64,000 bases of DNA from Methanomassiliicoccus sp. (GTDB lineage Archaea > Thermoplasmatota > Thermoplasmata > Methanomassiliicoccales > Methanomassiliicoccaceae), in NCBI GenBank assembly GCA_012719175.1, contig JAAYAX010000004.1, positions 372,001-436,000 of the forward strand. Direction: 5' to 3'. Both the position numbers and the translations under genes were made by a program. Under the pieces are notes generated by a model. That model saw only the letters and a list, made by a program, of their open reading frames with translations. It did no database searches and was not told the DNA's origin. The first letter of the stretch is position 1. Every line of letters begins with the position of its first letter. Positions 52,488 through 62,123 of the stretch are shown piece by piece.

Positions 52488-52659
52488 CCCTACATTGTTC
52501 TGAAGATCTTCGAACGGCTAGACCGCTTCGGGGTCAAATTCTAACACCTGTTGGAACTGTGTCTTGGTCGGGAGGATAGATCTGAGGCCTTGTCCGCTTT
52601 GGACTCCATCATCCATAATCTCGACCCCCTCAGAAATTTGGTGGTCTCCATCTCAGAGA

Positions 52660-53865
52660 TCATTCCATTTTGGGTAAGGCATCCTCGATGACGAAGAACT
52701 CCCTCTCGAAGAAAGCCATGTCCTTGGTGGACATAATGTTGGGATCGATAGGCACTATGAGCTTGGAGCCTGTGATCACCACTGCATCATGCACCGAGTA
52801 GATGAGCCTCAGGACCTTGTCCACCTGGTTCTCCGTGGCCAGGTACTCCAGTCCGTCCAGCAGTATGACGGACTGGGGGCTCTTCTGGAGGAAGTCGATC
52901 ATGGTGTGCTGTACGATGGAGAGTGAGGCCGGGTCCAGGCGATCGGGGCCCGGCTGTCCCGACAGCCACATTATCGGTGTCTTAACGAGACCGTACTTCT
53001 CCCTGATCTGATCAGGATGCACCCTGGTGATGAGGAGACCTTTATTGCCTGCAGCGATCTCCGAAACGAACATGCGGTATGATAGGTCCACCTTCTTGCT
53101 CTTGACCAGATCGCAGCGTCCCGGGACCAGCTTGATATTTACCTCCTTTGTCGGTTCGCTCTCGTCCATGGTTTCCAAGGGCTTGGAGAGGCTGCGGGGG
53201 TTGGAGCGTATCTCGAAGGCGAACAGTAATGCTGACAACAGCATGCCCAGGGGAGTTAGGTGAACTATCTCGATGCCGGACCATACCATGAACATATCGA
53301 AGCATACGAGGAGGAACGGAACAATGGTCCCCAGTGTGACCACCGAAGCCCTCTGCTGTATGATGTTGTCATCTGACCTGTTGTTAAGACCGAGGACCAT
53401 CACCAGGGGGATCACCGCCAGGACCCCCAGCATCACCAGCCATGCCAAGAGCGAGTAGCTGGGCTCGGGCCAGTAGCCGAAGGTTCCCGATGCGAAGGGA
53501 CCGGCGATGATGGCAGATGTCAACGCCATGACCAAGATGATCGCATAGGAGTGATACCTCTTCTCCAGTAAGCGCTGCTTTTTTGTATCGAACACCAAGT
53601 CCAGGGCCAGGTACAGGAAGGAGACGAAGACGAGTACACCAGTGAAGTACATCACCCGGCCGAAGGATTGGGCCGACTGCGCATCCGGGGCATTAGCGAG
53701 AAGGAACAGGGCAGCACAGTTCATGAGGACCATGCACATGGATATCATGTACGCCTGGGAGATGCGCTGGTCACCTTTTTTTGTTAGAACGTAGACGCCT
53801 AGACACAGACACACTAGCCCTATCGATAGGGGGATCAGTGAATAAGTTAAGGCTGGGTCTACCAT
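52660..53865 (-). CDS. Membrane protein: N-terminal 7TM sensor region + C-terminal DUF835
   Basis: A 401-aa protein. Residues about 5-215 hold seven hydrophobic segments in the pattern of the 7TM region found at the N-terminus of some histidine kinases. Residues about 245-400 are a DUF835 domain (GLLITRVHPDQ, IMWLSGQPG, VILLDGLEYLATENQ, LIVPIDPN). So DUF835 replaces a kinase as the cytoplasmic output. It is the downstream member of a tandem pair with the gene at 53917. Ligand and output are unknown. The stop is TGA. Confidence 0.82.
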   Translation of the reverse strand: MVDPALTYSLIPLSIGLVCLCLGVYVLTKKGDQRISQAYMISMCMVLMNCAALFLLANAPDAQSAQSFGRVMYFTGVLVFVSFLYLALDLVFDTKKQRLLEKRYHSYAIILVMALTSAIIAGPFASGTFGYWPEPSYSLLAWLVMLGVLAVIPLVMVLGLNNRSDDNIIQQRASVVTLGTIVPFLLVCFDMFMVWSGIEIVHLTPLGMLLSALLFAFEIRSNPRSLSKPLETMDESEPTKEVNIKLVPGRCDLVKSKKVDLSYRMFVSEIAAGNKGLLITRVHPDQIREKYGLVKTPIMWLSGQPGPDRLDPASLSIVQHTMIDFLQKSPQSVILLDGLEYLATENQVDKVLRLIYSVHDAVVITGSKLIVPIDPNIMSTKDMAFFEREFFVIEDALPKME

Positions 53866-53916
53866 GAACGCGTCAATATATTCATCTATGTAAAAAAATT
53901 AACGCATCCAATGATA

Positions 53917-55116
53917 CTAATCTGAAACGGAGAAACCAGTCATTACGGTGAACTCCCTCTCGATCAAGGCCTGGTCCTTTATCGACAGCGTGCTCGTGTC
54001 CAGGGGCATTATCAGTTTCGCCCCGGAAATGACCGCGGCGTCCCTGAGGGTGTATATAAGGCGCAGCACCTTGTCGATGCTGTTCTCCGAGACCAGGTAT
54101 TCCACGCCCTCCAACAGTATGACGCCGTTCTTGTTGTCCCTCATATGCTCCAGGAGGATGTTCTGAAGAATGGAGAGGCCTAGGGGGTCCACCCTGTCCG
54201 CACCCGGTTGGCTGCACAGCCACAAGGTGCGGGAGCTTCCGATCTCGTACGTTTCCCGCACCTGGTCGGGATGGGTCCGGGTCACGATCATCCCCTCCTT
54301 ACCTTTGGATAGCTCCTGGATGAACATCTCGTACGCCGGTCTGGTGTCCTTGCTTTCGATGAGCAGAGTGGAACCGGTGAGCGCAGGATCGATGATGTCG
54401 CCATCGGCCTGCATGCCCCGGCCATCCATATCGGGAAGCTGGAACAACTTGTGGACGACCACCAGGTGTATGAGGACGCCTTCAGTGGCCAGAAAGCATA
54501 TGGCAGAAAACGTTATCAGGCCTCCCAGGCCAAGCCCCATGTATATCGATTCCACACCCGCGAGGGTGATGATTAGCCCGCCGGACAGGATCACGCACTG
54601 GGATCGAAAGGTCTCGTCAGTGGAGGAGGCCCTCGCCTGGAAATAGCTCTTTATGGATGCACCGGCGAGAAGGGAGATCGATGATATAAGGACCATCACG
54701 CTCAGGCCGCCGGTGGTTCCGAACCCGGACCAGCTCTGCGGCCTCCCATCCATCATAAGTGCGATGATAACGCCGGCGGTGGACACGCCCACGAGTATGG
54801 CCCTGCGCCCGTTCATCCTCCTGGTGGCGTCCATGCTGGTGTCCAGTTCCAAGGAGAGCGCGAGCATGGTACCGAAGCACATCATGCTCGCCAGTGCGTG
54901 CAGGCGGATGGCCAGGTTTATAACATCGGCCTGCGAGGTGTTCTCTATCAGCACCTCCAGCAATGTGATCGCCGCGAGGGAGAAGGCGGCTATGGCGAAG
55001 TACACGGAGGACTTCTGCCGATGGTTCTTGGAGAGCACGTAGATACCCAGAGACAAGAACAGGACCCCTGTGGTCCCGAGCACCACCGAATCGAACCCTA
55101 GCACGCCAGATACCAT
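53917..55116 (-). CDS. Membrane protein: N-terminal 7TM sensor region + C-terminal DUF835 (second of pair)
   Basis: A 399-aa paralogue of the protein at 52660 with the same layout: about seven hydrophobic segments (residues 5-225) and a DUF835 domain (GMIVTRTHPDQ, LWLCSQPGADRVDP, VILLEGVEYLVSENSIDKV, LIMPLDTS). In the Walker-B-like strand, Asp is replaced by Glu (LLEGVEYL). The two genes are separated by only 51 bases, consistent with tandem duplication. The stop is TAG; read-through would add six residues before TAA. Confidence 0.82.
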   Translation of the reverse strand: MVSGVLGFDSVVLGTTGVLFLSLGIYVLSKNHRQKSSVYFAIAAFSLAAITLLEVLIENTSQADVINLAIRLHALASMMCFGTMLALSLELDTSMDATRRMNGRRAILVGVSTAGVIIALMMDGRPQSWSGFGTTGGLSVMVLISSISLLAGASIKSYFQARASSTDETFRSQCVILSGGLIITLAGVESIYMGLGLGGLITFSAICFLATEGVLIHLVVVHKLFQLPDMDGRGMQADGDIIDPALTGSTLLIESKDTRPAYEMFIQELSKGKEGMIVTRTHPDQVRETYEIGSSRTLWLCSQPGADRVDPLGLSILQNILLEHMRDNKNGVILLEGVEYLVSENSIDKVLRLIYTLRDAAVISGAKLIMPLDTSTLSIKDQALIEREFTVMTGFSVSD

Positions 55117-55168
55117 CCATAGGCACTTCTTTTTCCTTTATAATATCATCTAGGACAATATCTTGAGC

Positions 55169-56293
55169 TCATACCCAGTCGGTGTCCCCGAGCATTATGT
55201 GGGCCCTCAGGTCCTTTTTCTTCATGATGTCCATTAGGGCGTGGCCTCCGCCCCTTTCCAGGGCGATCACGCTCATTGGTCGCTCCCCCGTGTACCGGAC
55301 CTCGGATCGGAAACCGGCCTCGGAGAGGCTCTTCTCATAGGGATGTCCTTGGGGAAGGCAGCAGAGGATGGTCTCTATTTTTAGGTCCTGGGCAAGGGAC
55401 TTGCAGTCGGAGATTAGCCTGGAGTGGAGGTGGGAATATTGGGGATCCATGAGATAGTCCACAATGTTCAGGAATCGCGTACCGTCACGCTCCTCCTCCT
55501 TGTGCACCATGTAGCCTGCCAGATCACCGTCGCTGCGTATGATACGTATAATGAAGCGGCCGGCACGAGGGTCCCCATAACGCCAGGCCAGGTGACCGCT
55601 GTCCCTGACGATCATCATGTCGAAGTCCCTGCTCGCGCTCTCATGGAGGCGATCGAACTCCGCCCCTATGGTCGTTGCCTCCTCCACCACTATGCCCTCC
55701 CCCAGGTCCACGGGCCTGCTCAACGACCTCCTGACAGCCTCCATGGAGCCGTAGCCCAGCTTCTTTATGGAGCCGAAGCGTACCTTGCTGAAGAACAGCT
55801 CGGAGTCGACGATGTAGCGGTGCTGCAGCATGGTGATGTTAAGGTCCTGGAACCCCTGCTTCACAAGGCTCAGCTGGTACGCCGCGTGGTTGGGAAATCC
55901 GAAGTCCAGTGCTACGGAATGATCGTCCTTTATCTTGTTGCGGCACTTCATGGTCTGTCCGATCAGACCATGGCCACGGAAGGCGGGATCGGTCACCAGG
56001 TCCACTCCCTGGGAGGCGATCACTATCCCCTGACCGACCTTCATTCGTGTGGGAAGCGATGCTGAGTGCGATATCATCTCGCCGTTGCGTTCGGCCACGC
56101 ATACCAGGTGGAACCCCAGGGGGTTTCCGAGGAACTTCCACCGCCAGTGGTCCAGATGGGGGACCGAGGATATCACGGAGGGCCATCCCATATACTTCTC
56201 CAGGAAGGGTACGATCCTGTTCTCGTCCCCATCCTCGTATCTATGGACGCGGGCGTCCCCGGTCGGGTCCCCCTCGGCAGTGGTTGATGACAA
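55169..56293 (-). CDS. GNAT-family N-acetyltransferase-like protein
   Basis: A 374-aa protein with an N-terminal GNAT fold: HWRWKFLGNPLG, then VCVAERNGEMISHSASLP and the acetyl-CoA loop LVTDPAFRGHGLIGQTM (R-x-x-G-x-G/A type). The C-terminal about 180 residues resemble a second, degenerate GNAT unit, as in FemAB-like or Eis-like two-domain enzymes. The substrate is unknown. The start is TTG 56293 with GGGGT upstream. It is divergent from rtcB. Confidence 0.78.
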   Translation of the reverse strand: MSSTTAEGDPTGDARVHRYEDGDENRIVPFLEKYMGWPSVISSVPHLDHWRWKFLGNPLGFHLVCVAERNGEMISHSASLPTRMKVGQGIVIASQGVDLVTDPAFRGHGLIGQTMKCRNKIKDDHSVALDFGFPNHAAYQLSLVKQGFQDLNITMLQHRYIVDSELFFSKVRFGSIKKLGYGSMEAVRRSLSRPVDLGEGIVVEEATTIGAEFDRLHESASRDFDMMIVRDSGHLAWRYGDPRAGRFIIRIIRSDGDLAGYMVHKEEERDGTRFLNIVDYLMDPQYSHLHSRLISDCKSLAQDLKIETILCCLPQGHPYEKSLSEAGFRSEVRYTGERPMSVIALERGGGHALMDIMKKKDLRAHIMLGDTDWV

Positions 56294-56429
56294 TGTCTTC
56301 GACCCCAGATGCCAGGTGAAAATGTAACGGGGATTAATAATCTTCCGCCCAGGAGGCCTAACGGTGCTAAGATGGCGTTTCTGGAAGGGATTATATCATA
56401 GTTTCCCATAGACAATGATGGAGAGCACT

Positions 56430-59288
56430 ATGGGCTACAACGGACCGCTGGAGAAGGTGGACGACTATCGCTGGAAGATTCCGAGGGAGTACAAGAGCGG
56501 GATGAGGACCGACGCCATAATCTATGCCAGCGAGAAGATGGTGCCCAGTCTGAGAGAGGACAACGCCCCCGAGCAGGCCGCCAACGTGGCCTTCTTGCCG
56601 GGTATCGTCGGCAACTCCCTGGCCATGCCTGACATCCACTGGGGCTACGGCTTCCCCATCGGTGGGGTGGCGGCAATGGACGCCGAGGAGGGAGTGATCT
56701 CTCCGGGCGGAATAGGTTTCGATATAAACTGCCTCTGCGAGGGCTCAAGGATCAGCACTGACCTTGGCGGATGGATGCGGATAGAGGACTTTGAGCAGGA
56801 GTTCAGGACGATCATCCAGGCGAGCGAATACTCGCTGGGCATTCAGGGTGGGAAGACATGGATAAAGACGCATGGTGCTGGCCTCATCGAGAAGAGGCCT
56901 TCCGCCTTCATGAAAAAGGCCAGCGACAAGAAGGTCTGCAGGATCAAGACTAGGACGGGCCTCGAGCTTCTGTGCTCAGAGGACCACCCCGTGCTCACAA
57001 GCATGGGGATGAGGGAAACAGGGTCCTTGAGCAGAGGGGACAGAGTGGCGGTGACCTACTTTCAGGGGGTAGAGCTTGACCCTTCAGCAGATAGGCGGGA
57101 GATCATTCTAGCCAAGATCTTAGGCTACCTCCTGGGCGATGGCTCTCTACATACGACGGGGAAAAGGATCCGAAGTTGTGCCTACGGTGAGCTAGCGGAT
57201 CTGGAGAGGATGCAGAAAGACCTCCATGAGCTCGGCTACAGCTCCAAGATCTATCAGAGAAAGAGGGATCATCACATACCAACACAGTATGGTCTGGTCG
57301 AGTTCAGCTCGACCAACTATGAACTTCACATACACTCAGCGGATTTCTCACGATTGCTTAAAGAGAGGGGGATGCCCGTCGGGGTGAAGACCGTCTCCGA
57401 CCACAGGGTTCCTGATTGGATAATGGCGGCAACGCCCGCAATAAAAAGGGCATTCCTGTCAGGCCTCTTCGGTGCCGAACTCACAGCTCCTCGCACCAAT
57501 ACTAAAAATGGTTTTTACTGCCCGATCATCGCCCAAAACAAGAACGATGATCACTTGGAGGCGGCAAGGTGGTTCTTCATCGATCTCATGCATCTGCTTC
57601 AGGAGCTGGGCATAGAGACGACCAAGATCAGCGAGCGGAAAGAGCATTTCAACAAGCATGGAAGCACTTCCAGGCTCAGGCTCCTGATTAGTTCGGAAGA
57701 AGAGAACTTGGTAAAACTTTATCGGACTATCGGTTACGAGTACTCCGGAAGGAAGAGCAGGATAGCGGAGATCGCTACCAGATACATCCTCCTCAAGAAA
57801 GAGCTCCACGCGAGAAGGGTCGCGGCCGCTAAGAGGACCAAGGACCTGAAGGAGAGGGGGCTGAAGCTGAAGGAGGTGCAGGAGCTCCTTAAGTGCGATG
57901 ACATCAACACGCGCTTCATTGAAAGGCACTACTCTGAGGATGCAGGACAGCGCATAACGCTGGACTTCGTCTCTTTCGAGGAGTTCCTTGATAGAGAGCT
58001 TAAGCAGATAGAATCAACTGGTTTCCTCTATGACGAAATCATCTCTAAGGAGAGTGTCCCGTACGAGGGTCAGGTCTACGATCTCACGGTTCCAGAGACC
58101 CATAATTTCATTGCCAACGGTTTGATAGTCTCTAACTGCGGCGTCCGCCTGGTGCGCACCGATCTGGAGGAGAAGGACGTTCGCCCGGGCATCAAGGACC
58201 TTATCGGCACGCTCTTCAAGAACGTCCCCGCCGGGGTGGGTTCCAAGGGCATCGTCGACGTGGTGTCCTCGCAGATAGAGGATATCCTCCTTCTGGGGGC
58301 GGAATGGGCCGTCGAGAGCGGTTACGGCTGGGATGAGGACCTGCAGAGCACGGAGGAAGGGGGCCGCATGAGGACCGCGGACCCCACCAAGGTCAGCTCC
58401 AAGGCCAAGCAGAGGGGGATCCCCCAGGTAGGCTCCCTGGGCTCGGGGAACCACTTCCTGGAGGTGGACGTGGTGGAGAAGATATTCGACCAGGAGGCAG
58501 CTGAGGCCTTCGGTCTGCGAGAAGGGCAGGTGACGGTGATGGTCCATTGCGGCTCTCGCGGCTGTGGGCACCAGATAGCCACCGATTACCTCCAGGTGAT
58601 GGAGCGGTCCATCAAGCAGAGCAACCTCGTACTTCCTGACCGGCAGCTGGCCTGCGCCCCGGTACAGTCCAAGGAGGGGCAGGACTATTTCCAGGCCATG
58701 TCCTGCGGGGCCAACTATGCCTGGGCCAACCGCCAGATGATACTCCATTGGATCCGAGAGTCCTTCGAGGAGCACTTCAAGCGTGAGGCTGAGAGCATGG
58801 GGATGCACCAGGTGTACGATGTGGCTCACAACATCGCCAAGCTCGAGGAGCACAACGTGGAAGGGAAGAGAAGAAAGGTCTATGTGCACCGCAAGGGCGC
58901 CACCCGGGCCTTCCCCCGCGACCATCCCGAGATACCTCAGCAGTATCGCTCGGTGGGGCAGCCAGTGCTGATCCCCGGGGACATGGGCCACGGCAGCTAC
59001 GTGCTGGTGGGCACGGACCGGGTCATGGAAGAGGCGTTCGGTTCCACCTGCCACGGGGCCGGAAGGGTCATGTCGCGGAACGAAGCGTTGCGCAAGTTCA
59101 CGGTCCAGGGGATCAAGGACGATCTTGCTGGCAAGGGCATTTTCCTCAAGTCCGCCACGAAGGACGGGATCCTTGAGGAGGCGCCCGAGGCCTATAAGAA
59201 CATCGAGTCCGTGATCGACGTGGTCGCCGGTGCCGACCTGTCCCAGAAGGTGGCCAAGCTCACCCCCATCGGGGTCATGAAGGGCTAG
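56430..59288 (+). CDS. rtcB: tRNA-splicing ligase RtcB, interrupted by an intein
   Basis: A 952-codon gene encoding RtcB (483 aa after splicing) with a 469-aa intein. RtcB joins 2',3'-cyclic phosphate and 5'-OH RNA ends using GTP and Mn. Extein landmarks are PDIHWGYGFPIGG, SPGGIGFDIN/CGVRLVRT (intein site, next to the metal-binding Cys), GSLGSGNHFLEV, HCGSRGCGHQ, NYAWANRQ, YDVAHNIAK and the guanylated His region GSTCHGAGRVMSR. ATG 56430 is preferred (GGAG upstream, usual N-terminus); ATG 56415 and 56418 are in frame. The stop is TAG, overlapping the TAG of the convergent HD gene. Confidence 0.95.
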   Translation: MGYNGPLEKVDDYRWKIPREYKSGMRTDAIIYASEKMVPSLREDNAPEQAANVAFLPGIVGNSLAMPDIHWGYGFPIGGVAAMDAEEGVISPGGIGFDINCLCEGSRISTDLGGWMRIEDFEQEFRTIIQASEYSLGIQGGKTWIKTHGAGLIEKRPSAFMKKASDKKVCRIKTRTGLELLCSEDHPVLTSMGMRETGSLSRGDRVAVTYFQGVELDPSADRREIILAKILGYLLGDGSLHTTGKRIRSCAYGELADLERMQKDLHELGYSSKIYQRKRDHHIPTQYGLVEFSSTNYELHIHSADFSRLLKERGMPVGVKTVSDHRVPDWIMAATPAIKRAFLSGLFGAELTAPRTNTKNGFYCPIIAQNKNDDHLEAARWFFIDLMHLLQELGIETTKISERKEHFNKHGSTSRLRLLISSEEENLVKLYRTIGYEYSGRKSRIAEIATRYILLKKELHARRVAAAKRTKDLKERGLKLKEVQELLKCDDINTRFIERHYSEDAGQRITLDFVSFEEFLDRELKQIESTGFLYDEIISKESVPYEGQVYDLTVPETHNFIANGLIVSNCGVRLVRTDLEEKDVRPGIKDLIGTLFKNVPAGVGSKGIVDVVSSQIEDILLLGAEWAVESGYGWDEDLQSTEEGGRMRTADPTKVSSKAKQRGIPQVGSLGSGNHFLEVDVVEKIFDQEAAEAFGLREGQVTVMVHCGSRGCGHQIATDYLQVMERSIKQSNLVLPDRQLACAPVQSKEGQDYFQAMSCGANYAWANRQMILHWIRESFEEHFKREAESMGMHQVYDVAHNIAKLEEHNVEGKRRKVYVHRKGATRAFPRDHPEIPQQYRSVGQPVLIPGDMGHGSYVLVGTDRVMEEAFGSTCHGAGRVMSRNEALRKFTVQGIKDDLAGKGIFLKSATKDGILEEAPEAYKNIESVIDVVAGADLSQKVAKLTPIGVMKG
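56730..58136 (+). mobile_element. Intein with LAGLIDADG homing endonuclease in rtcB
   Basis: A 469-aa in-frame insertion between GFDIN and CGVRLVRT. It begins CLCEGSRIS (Cys1, block A) and has a block B-like CSEDHPVLT. Two dodecapeptide motifs follow: ILGYLLGDGSLH (about intein residue 130) and FLSGLFGAELT (about 245). It ends ETHNFIANGLIVSN before Cys+1. The penultimate residue is Ser, not the usual His, which still can occur in active inteins. The inserted DNA is more AT-rich than the flanking exteins, in line with horizontal origin. Intact acidic residues suggest the endonuclease may be active. Confidence 0.92.
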
Positions 59289-60595
59289 TCGAACAGTACC
59301 TTCATGGTGGCCCTCTCCACTTCCTCGCGGTGCTCCGGGAGGGTGGAGACCATCACCGCCCAGTCATGGACCCCTCTTGCTTGGATGGCCTTGGCCAAGG
59401 GGCTGTAACGTGAGAGCGGTCTCACCCTGTCACCATCCAAAATGGGCACGTCGGTCTTGCCGATGCGAAGTTCGGATAGGAGAAGGGAACGGTCGGGGAT
59501 ATCCAACAGGACGGCGGTTTCAGGCACCCCGGCCCGCGACGCGATCTCCTTTTCCTTGACCTTCCGTTTCCGGTACTCAGAGAGATCGATGAGCAGGTCC
59601 AGCCTATCATCGGAGAGTGAGGATATGGGAAGCATCAGCGCCCTCTTGTACAGACGCCGGTAGTCGAGCTTGGTCATGAGGACCGAGGTAGGTCCGGGAC
59701 AGGAGCGCAGGAGGGATGCCAGCGAGCAGTCGGTCTCCAGATGCAGGTCCACCAGCAGCTCGGAGGGAGAGTTCTCCACCGACTTGCATAGCATCTGCTC
59801 TGCTATGCGCGCGGTCTTGTGGTAGTACACCGAGGTGTACATCAAGGCCCTGGCCACCATCAGGCCCTCGGCCGCCACCAGGCCTCCCTTGTTGATGACC
59901 AGGTCCCCGTGGAACAGCGCCACCGTCTGCAGGAGACGGTCCACATCTATGGTGCCATGGGCCACTCCGGTGTAGTAGGCGTCCCTCTTGAGGTAGTCCA
60001 TCTGGTCCACGTCCAGAGGCCCCGAGATCATCTGCCCCAGGTACCGCTTGGTCCCGAAATGGGCCTGCCCTTCCTCCACCAGAAGGGTCTGCCCCGAACG
60101 CAGGTCCTTCCTGGATGAGGCTATCAGCTCGCACACCTCTTCCACGTTGACATCGTTCTCCTCCAGGACCTCGCTGATGGGCTCCAGGGGGCCGAGGACC
60201 TCGGCCACATTGTCCTTCATCAACCGCGCCCTTCCCCGGATTATGTCCGTGGTCACGTCCATATGGTCCTTGCCGATGCGGTCCTGCAGGACCTCCTCCA
60301 GAGTGTGCGAGAAAGGGGGATGTCCGATATCGTGAAGGAGCGCGGCCACCAGCAGGGTCCTCCTTTCGTCATCAGGTAGCTGGAGGGATTGGCTCATGAG
60401 ATGGGCCATGTGGTAGGTGCCTAAGGAGTGCTCCAGGCGCGTGTGGTTGGCCCCCGGGAACACGTAATGTGCCAGGCCAAGCTGATGAACCCCATGGAGG
60501 CGTTGCATCTCCGGCCTCTCCAGCAGTTCCAGGATAAGGCCCTCGACCTTAACGCTGCCATGCACGCAATCATGGATTATCTTGGAACCAGGCAC
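59285..60595 (-). CDS. HD-superfamily phosphohydrolase (dNTPase/SAMHD1-like)
   Basis: A 436-aa HD-domain hydrolase. The motif series is ANHTRLEHSLGTYHMA (H...), LLVAALLHDIGHPPFSHTLEE (HD) and QMDYLKRDAYYTGVAHG (D), the order of dGTPase and SAMHD1-type enzymes, which remove triphosphate from dNTPs. The exact substrate is not shown. It starts at GTG 60595, placed to make a leaderless mRNA from the TATA box at 60614-60621. The stop TAG (59285-59287) overlaps that of rtcB. Confidence 0.88.
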   Translation of the reverse strand: MPGSKIIHDCVHGSVKVEGLILELLERPEMQRLHGVHQLGLAHYVFPGANHTRLEHSLGTYHMAHLMSQSLQLPDDERRTLLVAALLHDIGHPPFSHTLEEVLQDRIGKDHMDVTTDIIRGRARLMKDNVAEVLGPLEPISEVLEENDVNVEEVCELIASSRKDLRSGQTLLVEEGQAHFGTKRYLGQMISGPLDVDQMDYLKRDAYYTGVAHGTIDVDRLLQTVALFHGDLVINKGGLVAAEGLMVARALMYTSVYYHKTARIAEQMLCKSVENSPSELLVDLHLETDCSLASLLRSCPGPTSVLMTKLDYRRLYKRALMLPISSLSDDRLDLLIDLSEYRKRKVKEKEIASRAGVPETAVLLDIPDRSLLLSELRIGKTDVPILDGDRVRPLSRYSPLAKAIQARGVHDWAVMVSTLPEHREEVERATMKVLFD

Positions 60596-60613
60596 GAACT
60601 ATAAAACGACCAG

Positions 60614-60621
60614 AAATATAA
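60614..60621 (-). promoter_or_regulatory. TATA box of the HD hydrolase gene
   Basis: TTATATTT on the minus strand about 23 bases before GTG 60595, supporting leaderless transcription from that start. Confidence 0.5.
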
Positions 60622-60673
60622 TAATCCTTGGCCCGACCAGTCAAGGGGGACAAAGGATGGAAAGAAGGGGCGA

Positions 60674-61057
60674 CTACTTGAATCCACCGCGGATCTTGTT
60701 ACGGTCGATCTTGTAACCCCTAGGCGTCACCACGATGAGATCGTGCCCGATGGCCGCAACATCCCCATTGGTGTCCCTGGCGACCGCCTTTAGCTCGCTG
60801 GTGATCCTTCTGAGCGTGTCGGTGTCGTTGGCGATGTTGGCATAATCAAGTATCAGCACGTTCCCGTCATATACAGGCTGGGTAAGATCGGAAAGGTCCT
60901 CATAACGATAGATCTCCGCGAGCTTGACCATTCCCTTTCCGGCCGTGGCGGCCTCCTCCTCGAAGTACATGGCCCCTAGGTCGATGTACTGGTCCGTCTC
61001 CACGGTTTGAACGTCCTCCTTCTTCGTAATAAAATTCCTTCTACCTAGCAAAGGCAT
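60674..61057 (-). CDS. sepF: Cell division protein SepF
   Basis: A 127-aa SepF homologue. The first about 15 residues could form the membrane-binding segment, followed by an acidic linker, then the core from VKLAEIYRYEDLSDLTQPVYDGNVLILDY to GHDLIVVTPRGYKIDRNKI. In archaea SepF anchors FtsZ to the membrane. The linker is unusually short. It stands alone; start ATG 61057. The stop is TAG, with TGA 12 codons later. Confidence 0.92.
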   Translation of the reverse strand: MPLLGRRNFITKKEDVQTVETDQYIDLGAMYFEEEAATAGKGMVKLAEIYRYEDLSDLTQPVYDGNVLILDYANIANDTDTLRRITSELKAVARDTNGDVAAIGHDLIVVTPRGYKIDRNKIRGGFK

Positions 61058-61102
61058 GGCATCCCTACTTTTTAGGAATAAGCGGGTGCCTATATATCTT
61101 TT

Positions 61103-62083
61103 TCACACACCGTCCGAAATATCAAGACTATCATATCTGGATAATATGCGGTGCACAGCGTAGGTCAGGATCCGGGAAGGCGCCTTCTTCTGCCCGAAGT
61201 CCCAATCCTTCCAAGGCAACCACACCGAACCCGGAGTGTACCGGCCGTCCTCATCGCCCTGCGCGGCGATCACTTTGACCATGTCCTGGAGGCGAGGGTC
61301 GTCGCGAGATCGGTCGGAGCGGGCCAGTACCTCGGCCACGTGCATTATGTCATACCACACCAGTGGGTACTTCAGCTTCCGGAAGTCTGTTCCCATGTGG
61401 AATATGTAGGGATGCTTGGTACGGCTGTGCTCCCACAGGTCCAGGAGGCATTCCCTCGCCCTCCCCGTTTCCTCCGATGCGGGGAAGACCAAGGACAGGA
61501 GTTTCAACATCAGCAGGGTGGCGTACGGGCAGGGGTCCTCCTTCCGGCCAGGGCCTCGGAAGCCTCCCAGCGACGATGAGGTCACGCAGCGGTACCCGTT
61601 GGGGCTGGCGAGGGAGGTCAACTGACGAGTGGCCGATTGGATGTCAGCATCGTCCCCTCTGCCTAGCTTGATGGCAGAGTAGACCAGGGTGGGAGCGTCG
61701 CACAGAGCCCAGGCGAGGGTCTCCTTGCCGGTACCGCCGTGCTGGGGTGTTATGACCATGGGGAGCCGGGGCACGCCCTCCTCATCCACCGAGGCGATGA
61801 TGCGGTCCAAGGCCTCCTCCACACCCAGCTCCTCGCCGCTCGCTCCCAGCTCTGCCAGGAAGGAGAGCTTGTGCAGCGGGTGGTGGGCGCTGCGATGGCT
61901 ATTGATCGGAGGCCAGGGATAGGTCGAGACGTCGTACACGAGGGCGCGGACCTCAGGGAGGGCGAGCATCCTCTTCATGCGTTTCTCCCGCCCCTTGCCG
62001 CTCATGCCGGAGTCGACGGCCATCAGGAAGTCCACCATCGGGTCCTTCTTCAGCCACCCCTCGTCGGCATGATTCGCCTTCAT
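61103..62083 (-). CDS. Prenyltransferase/squalene-cyclase-fold-like protein, function unknown
   Basis: A 326-aa soluble protein with helical repeats of the alpha/alpha-barrel type. It has HHPLHKLSFLAELG, then CPYATLLMLKLL, LKYPLVWYDIMHVAEVLAR and DGRYTPGSVWLPWKDWDFGQKK near the end. These resemble proteins annotated loosely as prenyltransferase or squalene-oxidase-repeat proteins, but no DxDD catalytic motif is seen, so cyclase activity is doubtful. Role unknown. It lies between sepF and a PUA-domain gene, all on the minus strand. Confidence 0.7.
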   Translation of the reverse strand: MKANHADEGWLKKDPMVDFLMAVDSGMSGKGREKRMKRMLALPEVRALVYDVSTYPWPPINSHRSAHHPLHKLSFLAELGASGEELGVEEALDRIIASVDEEGVPRLPMVITPQHGGTGKETLAWALCDAPTLVYSAIKLGRGDDADIQSATRQLTSLASPNGYRCVTSSSLGGFRGPGRKEDPCPYATLLMLKLLSLVFPASEETGRARECLLDLWEHSRTKHPYIFHMGTDFRKLKYPLVWYDIMHVAEVLARSDRSRDDPRLQDMVKVIAAQGDEDGRYTPGSVWLPWKDWDFGQKKAPSRILTYAVHRILSRYDSLDISDGV

Positions 62084-62123
62084 ATCACCATATCGCAGGG
62101 GCGGGTATTAATCCAAGGGGTCA

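Noticed and set aside
58014-59054. Long minus-strand open frame opposite rtcB
   Set aside because: Composition artefact over a recognised RtcB extein; no motifs and no start signal.
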